Shown here piece by piece: positions 47,925 through 59,232 of a stretch of 64,000 nucleotides of DNA. The position numbers and the translations under genes are program-made. The notes beneath the pieces are model-generated. The model worked only from the letters and a program-made list of their open reading frames with translations, did not search any database and had not been told where the DNA came from. Each line of letters begins with the position of its first letter. Within the stretch, counting starts at the first letter, position 1. The DNA comes from Liolophura sinensis (lineage: Eukaryota > Mollusca > Polyplacophora > Chitonida > Chitonidae). Location: assembly GCF_032854445.1 (NCBI RefSeq), contig NC_088300.1, positions 66,252,984 through 66,316,983 of the forward strand, read 5' to 3'.

Positions 47925-50491
47925 ATGACAACCACTACAATGGACCTCGCTAAGGAGAGAAGTGCACTGATCTATAAAATAATCGAGGAAATTCGCAGCT
48001 TCCCTGCAATTTGGGATGTAAGTTGCAAGGGGTATAAAGATAACTATGTGAGGAATGAAGCCTACAACGCTGTCGCCAATGAAATGAACATGACAGGTGA
48101 GTCATAAGACTGGCCTTATCAGTGATGAATAAATTATACACATATATATTAACTCTTATTAGGCAACATTAAAGTGTTTGTTATAGTGAGCCTTCTTCAT
48201 TCTCTCAAATTACATAAAAAATAATAAAAAAAATCACCTCCACGGAGAAGTTTACGGGATTGTGAATTCTGGTTCACATTAACAGTTAAATCTGGTCCTT
48301 GCAATAATTCTGAGAACAATCAAAACACTGACCATTTTAATCCAGACACACTGGAAAATGATAAGCACATGACCCCCTAACTGCATGGCTGATATATCGG
48401 AGGCTTTCATGATAGCTAACAGTGCTTGGCATGGGTTTTACATTTTAATTCATCCATTTCATTTAAAGAATATCTTGGATGAAACAGCGTTGTACTTTAC
48501 TGTTTTGAATATAAAATGAATCTTAATTGAATTTCATTGTCAGTGCACCAAGTGAAAGAGAGATACAGAAACCTAAGGACATATTATGGCAGAGAGAAGA
48601 AGAAAATAGAGAAAAGTGAGAGGAATGGTGATGGTCACTCTGAGGTCTATCGGTCTAAGTGGGAATATTTTGATGTCCTGGATTCATTTCTGAAAGACTC
48701 ATTGAGAGGCAGACAGTCATCATCCTGGTACTCCACTGAGGTAAGATAGAAATGATTTTTGATGCAATAAGCAGCTATATATTGTATTAAGTCATCTGTC
48801 AGTTTTTTACATCCTATTTTTCTACCTTTTAACATGGTGCATTTACTCAAAGAGGGGTTTGAGAGCATAAGGACATGGGCTGTAACTGATTAAGGACCAG
48901 TCATACATCTCTCGTCAATATCTGCATTTATGTTGCAAATGTTTCCCCGTACATTGGTCAGGATGACCAACAAATTTACAAAGGAGTTGGTAATTGGGTT
49001 AAAAAATGACGGCTGAATCTATGAGAAAACCTTCATTTGAAATGAAATTGACAGGAGTTGTAGGGTTGGTCCTTAGGTGACGTTGCAGCTATTGCAAATA
49101 TCAACGTGTTGGAATTGAGCTCATATTGTGTGGAGTATTGCACTTACATTCATCTGTTGAGTATTGAGCTTAAATTGTGTTGAGTATGAGAGCTAAAATT
49201 GTGATCAGAATTGAACTCATATTGTGTGAAGTGTTGCGCTTGCATTCACCTGTTGAGTATTGAGCTTAAATTGTGTTGAATATTGAGTTTACATTTGGTT
49301 CTTTTTCCACCCATGAAAAATGACTGCTGTGATGTAAGTAAATTGCCCTGAGACTTGAGTACCATACATTGCCAAGCCCCAGCCAGATAAATGAGTACAT
49401 TGTCACAAGACATATTGTGTTGAGTATTGAGCTGAGATTGTTTTGAGTATTGAGCTGAGATTGTTTTGAATATTGGATTGACTGTCTTCTTTGTTACATC
49501 ATCAGTGTCCACTGTGTAATTGTTAAGAAACTGTAACTTGTACAATTGACAGATGGCAAATCTTTGGTAAAGTATTTGGTGTAAAATTACGGAATCACTT
49601 CCATAATTGCTTAGCCGTTTAGGTATCTGGGTAAAATCATGTCATTCAGTCGGCGATGCCTTGATGTGATTTTTTTTCCTAAGTCGAAATTTTAAAGTTC
49701 AATTTAATGCATAACATGTGGCCCGAAAAGTTGAAATTGCAACAGTTTTGTCTTAGCACGTGCTAAGCATACCTAATTTCAATTTCTATGGTCCAAAAAT
49801 AAGGCAACTTTGTGGAATCCACCTCTGGGTAATCAGTTCTACTTGAAAAGTAAAAGTAAAACTTCTTTTGATGTAAAAGGTTCATGAATTACTGTTACAC
49901 TTGGTACGTGTACACATCTTACTTTCCCAGTGGTCTCCAGGAGATGATGAGGAAGGAGAGAGTCTGGGAGACATCTCATATTGTGAAGAAAACACAGATT
50001 TAACTTTACTTGCTCGAAAGCGGTTAAAAGTGGAACACGAAGACGATGAATCTTGGGAAGGTAAATCTGACCTTCTCAGGGAACCTATGTCTCCGCCTGT
50101 TCGACAGGAAGTACATGTTTCACCTCAGCCAATCGCCTTGCACAGCAACAGCTCAGCTGTTGGACAGATAGTGCCAAGGCGAGCAGAATCAGCTCAAGAG
50201 ACCCAATCTAGGTCAACCAACATGGACCACTCGGGTATATTAGCTGACAGGGCCCAGAGGCAAGTCAAACCAGTTCTAGCACAGACCTTGTCTCAGTCAA
50301 CCAGGGTTGGCACCTCACTAGCACATGGAACTCAACCAAACTTGCCCAGTCTGGATTCCTTATTTGGACAAATGGTTGGAATGCAACTTGCCAATGTGCA
50401 AAATGGGAAGAAGAAAGAGTTCCTTAAACTAAAAATTCAGCGCCTTATTTTTGAAGCTCAGTTTGACATCGACCCTTGTACTGTGGACTGA
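47925..50491 (+). CDS. MADF-BESS domain DNA-binding protein (three exons)
   Basis: Exons at 47925-48096, 48544-48740 and 49931-50491 join in frame (phases 1 and 0, GT/AG at each junction) into 309 codons plus stop. Exon 1 and exon 2 encode one MADF domain (about residues 10-110): LIYKIIEEIRSFPAIWD, YVRNEAYNAVANEM, then VKERYRNLRTYYGREKKK and WEYFDVLDSFL. MADF is a Myb/SANT-like trihelix DNA-binding fold. Exon 3 begins with an acidic stretch, has a basic ARKRLK cluster near residue 150 (possible nuclear signal), a Ser/Gln-rich middle and a BESS-like C-terminus (FLKLKIQRLIFEAQ, about residues 288-301) for protein interaction. It is likely a nuclear transcription regulator. Such genes are multiplied in many invertebrates and no specific orthologue is assigned. 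The coding start is the first in-frame ATG after a possible acceptor. No clear poly(A) signal is seen near the stop. Confidence 0.85.
49110..49480 (+). repeat. degenerate tandem repeat in the MADF gene intron 2
   Basis: Phrases such as GTTGAGTATTGAGCTTAAAT and GAGCTCATATTGTGTG recur. The best-matched pair starts at 49117 and 49213, a period of about 96 bp, with a shorter 22-24 bp sub-period near 49415-49475 (TATTGAGCTGAGATTGTTTT). It is wholly intronic and has no open frame. Confidence 0.75.
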
Positions 50492-51835
50492 AATGTGCAA
50501 CCTGTTTCAGGAATATGGTGAACTGTTAACGAAATGGCACTTTATTCATTGTGGGGCATGTACATGAAATATTGCAGATGGTAACCGTATGATGGAATTC
50601 AGTTTGACAAGGAGCTCACTAAGTAGCTTACAAGTCTCTTTGTTGGTCGTTTGAGTATTTGACATCCATCTTTTAACAATGTCCATTCACTTAACATGGG
50701 ACCTAAGTGCAAGATGACATCAACATTTTGCGGGATGCTGCAAATCTGGCGAATTTGCATTTGTTTAGTTATACACGTAGACACATTGTGTAATATTCCA
50801 TAGAAACAGAACAGGTGTAAACGCAACAGCTTGTCGTTGCAAACCCTTTATATCTGCAGCAAGATTTAAGATCATATTGGAAGAGTTAAGGGACATAATT
50901 GTATGTATCCACAGATGCAGACAATTCTGTAGGCATGCTTTCAACACAGCAGTTACCCTAATTGTTCTAATTCATATTAGTATTGCTGAAAGCAAAGAAT
51001 TTCTAACCTTTCTCCCCCAGTATTTTTGGAAAAGTAGATAAGAATATGTTGCCCATTAGATGGACTAACCATGTGGGGATAAAAAAGAAACTAAATATCC
51101 CTGCTATAGTACATGTATATTGGTTACAAAAAGCAGAGCAAATGTCCCCAAAATCAGAAGAATTAGGCTTGATTTACGTAACACTACTATTTATGTAACA
51201 CTACTAGCAGATGGTGAAATCAGCCCCTGTTTTCAGGAAGTGAATGTAAATGGTAGGATCCACAGAAACAAAACTGTTCAGTGTCTGTTCAAGAAACCGT
51301 TGCTATGTGAGTCAAAGAAAACCTCATTCCATGAAATGAATTTTGTTTACTTATTCAGATCTATAACATGGCTACAAAAATGTGATTTCATGAAAACAAA
51401 GTACAGAAACTTCAAAGAATTCCAAAAATTTGTTAGTTATTTAGAAAGAAAAAATAAATTTGTGTCAATAAATGTTGATTGTGGGTTGTGATATGATTTT
51501 TATGTAGTCAGGCAGTACCTTTGTCAAACCAGAAAAGAAACACAAAAAGGTTACCTGTATTATGTCTCAAGAGGGTAATACTATTAGTAACTCATTTAGT
51601 GAACCATACAATGTTCAAGATTTCAGTAAGACTTAATCGTCTTCTTGTTTATATACACCTATTCGTGGTACAATCAGGTTGCATATCAGCTTGTTAATGA
51701 CCAGTAATGGATGATTGTAACCCAGTGAACATGTGTCTCACATGGGCTATTCAAAAATGTTCTTATGAAAAAGTTTTCACACATTAAGGTCAGAAGTAGT
51801 CTTTCAAATTTCTAATTCAGAGAGTCTCCCCCAGC
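50492..51835. other. MADF gene 3' flank, no recognised gene
   Basis: The 3' UTR of the MADF gene is expected here. Candidate AATAAA signals occur at 51453 and 51467, nearly 1 kb after the stop. A 123-codon frame (51120-51491) is open only from a non-ATG codon; its lysine-rich translation resembles no family I know and it lies in AT-rich DNA, so it was not called. Confidence 0.4.
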
Positions 51836-52190
51836 AATCCGTGTCATCATCATGGCCAGAAGTAGTTATCAGATTCCCGAATCCAGCCTATGCTCTGACA
51901 GTCTCGCAGCAATCCGCATCATCATCATGGCCAGAAGTAGTCATCAGATTCCCGAATCCAGCCTATGCTCTGACAGTCTCGCAGCAGTCCGAGTCATCAT
52001 CAAATCCAGAAGAAGTCATCAGATTCCTGAATCCAGCCTATGCTCTGACAGTCTCGCAGCCGTCCGAGTCATCATCAAAGCCAGAAGAAGTCATCATCAA
52101 AGCCAGAAGAAGTCATCAGATTCCGAATCCAGCCCTTGCTCTGACAGTGTCTCACAGCAATCTGAGTCATTGTCATGGCTTTCACCTGTG
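51836..52190 (+). repeat. 75-bp (25-codon) tandem repeat, open in two frames
   Basis: Four full units and one partial unit of 75 bp start at TCATCATCATGGCCAGAAGT. Because 75 is a multiple of three, each frame repeats without shifting. One frame (51841-52191) reads SSSWPEVVIRFPNPAYALTV per unit. A second (51852-52280) reads MARSSYQIPESSLCSDSL per unit and ends in a Ser-rich tail. The third frame has stops. A 22-bp partial unit after unit 3 breaks the phase. Flanking exons were not found, so it may be part of an unseen gene or a non-coding minisatellite. Confidence 0.85.
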
Positions 52191-52458
52191 AATGACACAG
52201 TTAGCTGTACACCATACAATTTATGCGACAAGCTGCAGTTATTTTACCTGATGCCTTATACAGTTGATATAGCATGCTGAACCCAATTATTGCACGTATA
52301 TCATGTAATGGTGCACGGTCTTGTCTGTTGTTAATTTCGCAAACTTCTGCAGTGTATAAGAAGCCTACAGTTTCATGAACAGCAAACCATGTACAAGAAT
52401 AGATGACGCACGTTGTTTGACATCGCTTTGATCAACTTACTCTCTCGTACAATATTTG

Positions 52459-52579
52459 GTCGTGGGTTTCCCCCGGGCTCTGCCCGGTTTCCACCCACCA
52501 TAATGCTGGCCGCCGTCGTATAAGTGAAATATTCTTGAGTATGGCGTAAAACACCAATCCAAAAAAAAAAAAAAAAAAA
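52459..52579 (+). repeat. tRNA-derived SINE, 5' truncated, poly(A)-ended
   Basis: A well-preserved 3' half of the first SINE family: GGTCGTGGGTTTCCCCCGGG, TAATGCTGGCCGCCGTCGTA and GTGAAATATTCTTGAGTATG. It ends CACCAATCC followed by about 19 A instead of (AAAT)n. The low divergence suggests a young insertion. Confidence 0.9.
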
Positions 52580-52851
52580 TAATCATACAATATTATGTCA
52601 TTCTAAACAGCAAATCACTTGTACAGGCATGAGAATACATAATAGACTGAACTTTAAAAATTGTCTGAATTCTGACATTTGATAGATTTAAAAGTCTTCT
52701 GGTTTTCTAAATTTTGAGAAAAAAAGTTTGAAATTAGTCATCAGGTTAAAAGATTCACATGCTTGTCTTGGGGCTTAGCTGCTAAAAAATTAGAGTTGAG
52801 TTTTTATCAACACTTTCATCAAATCTATTTTAACTCTGTCTGGGTGACCGG

Positions 52852-53103
52852 TCATATTCCCGCCTTGATCTTGCCATATTTCCTGAACTTCTTGAAGACG
52901 AGCAGGCGCATGTTGTTGAGAGTCCAACATCTTCCCCAGCAGTACACAGCTTTCATCATGGGGGTCTCCCACTTGTTCACCACACCACGCACCAAGTCAT
53001 TAAGGCTGGCCTCAATCGTCACCCCATCCCTGAATGTGTCCAACACGCTGCTCTAAGTGAAGTGTATGTTAGCGGGATGGAGAACGACAGTTGGGCATGT
53101 CAT
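52852..53103 (-). CDS. short protein-like frame with an in-frame TAG
   Basis: Not recognised. On the minus strand 64 codons (53046-52854) read like a real protein: VLDTFRDGVTIEASLNDLV, GVVNKWETPMMKAVYCWGRC, then NNMRLLVFKKF. An ATG 19 codons upstream (53103) is in the same frame but separated by a TAG at 53055-53053. That TAG lies in TCACTTAG, which could be an acceptor, making this a terminal exon. The CpG-rich sequence at 53.15-53.22 kb could be its promoter. It could equally be a retrogene fragment or chance. Confidence 0.3.
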
Positions 53104-55060
53104 GAAGTAGATGAACAGTCAAATGTCCAGCAGAAATCAGCTAACAGCGAAACAAGCGCCGGCGTAAGTGAGGTGACGTTTTCTCCCGGCGAGTGCGCCT
53201 AAACTATCCAAAGACAGACACGTCAATGAGGCTGCACAAGCAATTGGTGATGCAAACGGGCTGTGGGTGAGCGGCTGGAAGGATGGGGTGGGGGGAGGAC
53301 TCGGGGGGGGGGGGGGGGGGGGGCTTTACTCAAGGAAGTCCCTCATAATGTTGATGTACATGATCAAATGTCTGCTAGGGTCATTGCCAGATGATGGCCA
53401 CACGCAGTAACTATGAGAAACCGTGGCCAGTTAATTTGTCATGGATTGCAGAAATATAACAAATCAGACAAGGGCAAGTGAGGTTTTTATGCAAGTCGCT
53501 TAATTGATTTATATAGAAACATTTGTCACACCATAACCATAAGCTGCATTTACATGTAAAAGAAAGGGAAGCGCCGGAAAGTAAGTCATTGGGTTCTCCT
53601 GATGAAATGTAGCAAAATCTATAGACATCAGGGATTTCATTAAATAGGTTTACACTCGTAACATTTCTATCATAAAAAAAAGGAAAGGGATGGGAGGGGG
53701 GGAGAAAGGGAAGGCTTACAGATGCATGTACATCAGTGAGGGTGTTGTGAAGCAAGTCATCATATGCCTGCTAGCAAATCTGTGTCACTTCCACCACTTG
53801 ACCATATTTGAAGCAGCATGTCTGGTCTACTGATTTTATCAACATGTGTCTCAATCTTAAATATCCACAACATAAGCATACAAGTCCAGGCTGTATGTGT
53901 GCTATAGGAGAACACATACCAGAGCCAGCAAGCATGTGTTCATAGTGCTGCATCACTGGAATGCCATGCTGGCTCAGGAACTGTAGGCCTACACATTTCA
54001 TTTACAATGTAGTTGACACACCATCACCCATCCTAGTCACAGTACGGTACACAAGACTGAGATGGCTTTTCGTCGATCTCGAGCACCAAGACAGTGAATT
54101 GCATGAAACAGCTGAAACACTATTTTGAAGTCATTTCCAGGTATAATCCACCTCAGACTTCAGCTGAAGTCTTTAGCAGTGAAGCAGTTAAGTTTTTTGA
54201 TAGGTGTTTAATGCTATGCTCAAGAATTTTTCGCTTAATTATGACACTGGTCAGGTGTATGGGTCAAAGCAACCGGTGTGATCCATCACTGGCCTTTGCT
54301 CTACATACCTAACAAACCTCCTGACTTAAAGTCACAGTCAATACAGTAAGAGATGAATTTGAACACACAACCTTATTGGTAAGAGCCTGATGATCAAAGT
54401 GAGTTGGCGATTAAACCATCTGAGTCATTGATGCCCCTCCTCCCAATCCCCTGTGTATTGCTGTAACCTCTTCAAATGCAATACAGTAATATTGTTAGTA
54501 TGGTATGTGACTAAAACACACTGCATCGTTAAAAACAAGACGAGTTCTGACTGTTTTGAAAAGAATCTCGTATAAAACTATGGTGAAAACATGGATGCAC
54601 TTTATTGGGATGTCACATTATGCACAGCGGTTAGAATTTATTATGCAGAGGAGTTAAACTCCACGAAACATCAGCAGTTCTCGAAGGAAGAATCGTCCTA
54701 CCAGTAAAACATTTCTGAAACATGACTGAGTACAAGGATAACACTTCAAACATGGATAAGGTATGCATGCCCATACAGATTAATGTAATCCATGTATAAT
54801 ATAAAGAAGAAAGAAAAAAACTGGAGTACATAGAATTCCAAAGCTTTAAGAATTTTATCACAGATGCTAAATTGAAATGAGCAAGTTATACGAGTAAACT
54901 TTCCTGTGTTAAATATGAGCTAGTATTCAGGAACATAAGATAAGACAGATAAACATACCTGTATCTTCCTGGTAGAATGTATAGTATTGTGCTCTTGATA
55001 TCGTATTTATGTGTACAACGATCATTCATCATTCTGACAAACATACAACATACAACGCAT
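53104..55060. other. non-coding stretch with poly(G) run
   Basis: A run of 21 G lies at 53303-53323. Its length is likely unreliable and it may form a quadruplex. At 53.69-53.70 kb there is a further G-rich stretch. No gene is recognised. Confidence 0.45.
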
Positions 55061-55074
55061 GTTGCCATGGCAAC
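55061..55074. promoter_or_regulatory. perfect RFX X-box palindrome
   Basis: GTTGCCATGGCAAC is a perfect 14-base palindrome and the consensus dimeric site of RFX winged-helix factors (GTTRCCATGGYAAC), which control ciliary genes among others. The nearest candidate transcription start is about 1.8 kb away (the minus-strand frame near 53 kb), so a target gene cannot be named. Confidence 0.5.
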
Positions 55075-57364
55075 AGTAAAGGCAATAGTGCCGTCTTGAC
55101 CTAATTTCCCTGCCAATGGCATCAACATTAAAAGGGAACAGAGATTCTAAAAGTATCTCCTCGCTGCAAGAGCTGGGCATTTAACACTTTTGACAGCCAT
55201 AATTACTGGTACAAGTGGAAAAAATAGTCAAATTTACAAATGCCATGTGTACACAGATGAACAATAATAGAAACCAATAGCCTATATAAAGGTCAATATA
55301 TGATTGAAGAATTCATTCATTCATTTGATGACCTACTAACCCTATCACCTTATGAAATCATGTTTATAATGTGTTAACTGACACGCCAGAATTTATTCAG
55401 CTAATGACAACAATTGTATTCCTTTCCTCGTATACTCTGTTTTTGTATTTGCTAACAACAATGATCCTTGGAAAAATGAAACTTAAAAAATGCCATGCCT
55501 AAAATTGTAAGGAACGACAATAAATTGTCGACACGCAAATACTGATTTCAGCTATTGACAACTTATACTCTCTCTCCCATCCTCAATTTTTATATTTAAC
55601 AACAAATTCTTACAAAAATTCAACTTCAAAAACACCATCCCTGTAATACTGTGTATGATAAGATACTGACATACAAGAATTTATTCTGACATTGCCATTA
55701 TCCTCAATTTTATATCCATCAATGCGAATTTATAAATGCACACTGATGTGTAGGACATGATGTTGAAAATGATCCACTGAACCAATATTGAGCTAAAAAA
55801 CGTGTCATTTAACAAAGTAGTGTTACTATTAACCCATAAATGAAAAATAATATATACCTCCACCATTTTGTAATTACAAAGGAGAGACTGAACAGTTATA
55901 ACAGATAGAAATAATATTTTTTAAAAAAAACATAATACTATATGTGATAACATATATTAATAACAAAACCTTCAAGTACAATCCATGTAGGGGCCTATAT
56001 ACATGTGCAAATATTAATAACATAAGAACTGTTATATTTCAACAAAGTGTTCTGTTTTCATTCTTTTTTTTTTTTTTAAGTCTGCAGTGAAAGGTAAAAC
56101 ATAACCCTAAAATTTTCAACCTACTGAAAATATAAAATAAAAGTAGAACACTTAAATTAAAGGCAACCTTTGCAATGAATTAATGTCAATGTTTATACAT
56201 TATTGTATAGCAACTATATGGAAGGTAATCTTTGCAATGAAATAACTACCATAAACAATCACTTTTCACAGCTAACTAGTTTCAGTATTTAGTATGTGTG
56301 CATGTATGTATACTTATATTAATATACATTACTGTGTTGCTGTCACTATATACATTATGATAATGAGTAAATGTTTGTATTGCTGAATGCACCGATAATA
56401 ATATGCAACCTGGTAGTAAATACGTCGCCTACAGGATAGAGGTGTCAGAATATCAGCCATGTTAAAATCCACTACGGAAGAAAAAACGTCACACTAAAAA
56501 AAGACAAAAACTTGAATTTGATCTGTAACTTGTCATGGTGCAGTCACATACCAAGTTTCAATTCAAAAAACACAACATCTGGAAAACTTCTGAAGTCAGA
56601 AAGAGGACAAAAATGGCCGTGATTTCGTCAAATTTGGATACAATGGCCTGAAACTCGACCTCAGTAAGTTTATCATGGTAAAACCATCTACCAAGTTTCA
56701 ATTAAATTCCAAAAACCTTTTGGGAAAGAGTCTGAAAAACTGGTTTGCGATTGACTGACAGGTTAGGTGTAAACCTACAGTTACCGCCAGATTTACAAGC
56801 ACACTAATATTATTGGATTCATCACAGCCTCATATAATATCATCAGAAGTAATGTCTATCGAAAGAAACCCAAGAATTAGAAAGTAATGCTTTAAAGAGA
56901 ATACAATTCTTTATAAACACACATGCATATATGTAATCAAAATAATATCACAGAAATGTTAAGTAATATTTCTGTGGCAAGACTGTTTCAACATCTGATC
57001 TGGTACCTACTCAAACAACAAACTATTTTATAAATCTGAATATTCACCGCCGAATACACTGTTAGAAGCTGGGCTGAGTAAAGTCCTATTCAAACCTGCA
57101 AAAACACATTTAAGATCAGCTTCTTATTCCAATGGAGTTCAATATCTGATTATTACTTTTTCTCCTTCAGTACCGGATATGCATGCTATTACAAGTCAAA
57201 CACGGACACTGCAACAATGATTCGTTAATACAGTGGTGACACAGACAGATGCATACATTATTATGAGCAAACTCCAGCCATGAATATTGAAAAAAGTATC
57301 CACATTTCAGACAAGCATTTACCAACTTGTTCACATCTGGGGCCACTTCAACAAAGCGAACCGC
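55075..57364. other. AT-rich non-coding stretch
   Basis: No gene is recognised. Around 56.54-56.76 kb the phrase CTACCAAGTTTCAATTAAAT and its variant ATACCAAGTTTCAATTCAAA occur about 140 bp apart, indicating an old repeated element. The rest is AT-rich with poly(A) and poly(T) runs. Confidence 0.4.
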
Positions 57365-57728
57365 TTTCATAGCCTAAGGGTTAGAGAGTCTGCCTCGAAG
57401 TCAGGAGACCCTAGGATCAAACCAGGGTTTGGTCAAAACAAAGATTTGAAAATTTGTTGCTGCCTCTCTTGGCAATCATCAGTAAGAGGTTACAGCAAGG
57501 AAACAGGTCTGGATGGCCCAGTGTCAGCATAATGTGACTGGATGGGGTGTCACATCTGGTGTCCTAGGCATGATACTTCAGTGGCAGCAGTACTCTGCCA
57601 GCATGGCCTCGCCCAGCCACAAGAAGACACAATATATATACACACACATAATGACTCCTTGTTGTCATATGACGTCATATGAAAAATTGTTAAGTATGAT
57701 GTTAAAACCCCAAGCATTCATTCATTCA
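57365..57728 (+). repeat. full-length tRNA-derived SINE, tetranucleotide-tailed family
   Basis: Starts with a tRNA-like head (TAGCCTAAGGGTTAGAGAGT as A box, then ATCAAACC as degenerate B box). A central domain (GTGTCCTAGGCATGATACTT) follows. The shared 3' end is GTCATATGACGTCATATG, AAAAATTGTTAAGTATGATG and AAAACCCCAAGCATTCATTC. Its tail is in the same family as the copy at 40615, in opposite orientation, but head and central domain differ, so the two share a 3' end only. Confidence 0.85.
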
Positions 57729-57745
57729 ACACCACGACAGAAGCT

Positions 57746-57822
57746 TAAGTTGATTGTAACTATGATGACAAAACATGTTAAAAACATACATTTATGTTGC
57801 CATGGTAGTTACAATCAACTTA
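57746..57822. repeat. 77-nt imperfect hairpin
   Basis: TAAGTTGATTGTAACTA on the left arm is fully complementary to the right arm, and pairing continues imperfectly through TGATGACAAAACAT against ATGTTGCCATGG, leaving a loop of about 14-20 nt. It begins 18 bp after the SINE tail. It could be a foldback MITE or a precursor-like hairpin; the sequence alone does not decide. Confidence 0.6.
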
Positions 57823-59232
57823 GCCAACGATTGCTTAGTGCAAGAGGCCTCAGAGTATTGACACATACAATTTAAAACACTGTCACTCATCACAAACATG
57901 TGAGTATGCTTTCAACATCAGATAACTCAGTCATGATGTCACACAGCTAACATATCTGCAGAAGGGTAGGACATATAGTTTGGTGTAAAAGATTATATCA
58001 TGTCATGATAATGAGCCTGAGTATCAATCGATAGAAACTCGTCAAACCAGCAACGAGGTAACGAGCATATATGATGGTTTCTGCCTATGCAGAAAACATT
58101 ATTGGTAAAAATACATGTAACAATACCTGAAGAAATTTGTGAACAAATTTAAACAATTTCTTCCGAAAGATATAATCACAACTTGTTTAGTGTCCTTCAA
58201 GGCACTGTCTTAAAAATTTGAAGAAATTAATTTCAGAATCATTATAACAATCTTTCAACAACAGCATAAAAAAGTAATAGGGATAGTAATGGAGTTAATG
58301 AAAAAACACAGTAAGAATTTCACTATTGTGTTCACAATTCTACTAATGTTGTGTCTTTCAAGGCACAGTCTTCAAATTTGTAATTACTACTATCATATTT
58401 CTGACATTTCAACAACAGCATAAAATTAATAGAAAGGAAACATGCAGACAATAAAACAGCATTCAAAGAGAGCGAAGAATTTCACTAAAAAGTTTCATTC
58501 GCAAATTATGAGGTAGAATCAAACTGATATGTATCAGAAAACTCCAATGCACTCCTCTATGCAAAGCCAATATCCAATATACATAAAATATCAACATTTC
58601 ACTTAGATTTCATTAACAGGTTGATGTTTATTGCCTTACTCAAGAACTTTGTGCTTATCTTCGCTTTTTGCTTATACCACAGTGATCACATTTAAATGTG
58701 GAGGGAACCAGTGTACAGTGCCCTTGGCTACTTCTTTACAAGTCACGGCAGGCTAAAGTTTACTTTTAACTGTCAGAGTTATTTAGTTTTCCAGAAGATG
58801 CACAAAATCAAGTACATGTGGGTTGCCTCCCCTTATGCCCTCTTCTTCCTTTCCTGTACAACTGAGTGTATGATATGTGATAATACACTTACAGCTTTAT
58901 GGATGCTCAAGATAAATATGATATCCCTTAACTAACAGACTAAAGCAAGACTGTAGATGTCTGATGCATGTTCATATATACATGTATGACTTAAAGCTGG
59001 CAAATACAATGCATGTACCGGTACAAACTGATCCATTAGTAGATTAAGACAACTGGTTGTGACATTGACCTGATATATATTAATAACAAAATGATAAAAC
59101 ATACCAGAATATTATTTCTGCATAGAATTAAATCATGTTACAGTAAGAGCATATTCCTGATTATAGTGTAAAGTTGCTGTTAAGTTTCGCAAAAGACTAT
59201 TGCTAAATTGTCATGAGCACTGTATGTGGGCT
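57823..59232. other. 3' flank of the acetyl-CoA synthetase gene
   Basis: At about 58130-58480 a block of roughly 160 bp is tandemly duplicated and diverged (TCCTTCAAGGCACTGTCTTA near 58190 and TCTTTCAAGGCACAGTCTTC near 58352). The gene's 3' UTR should begin at 59232 and run leftward; a minus-strand AATAAA occurs near 58626. No gene is recognised. Confidence 0.45.

Noticed and set aside
51120-51491. 123-codon frame downstream of the MADF gene
   Set aside because: Opens only at a non-ATG codon, AT-driven composition, no known family. Probably 3' UTR or intergenic.
53303-53323. Run of 21 G
   Set aside because: Could form a quadruplex, but exact length in assemblies is unreliable, so no function is claimed.
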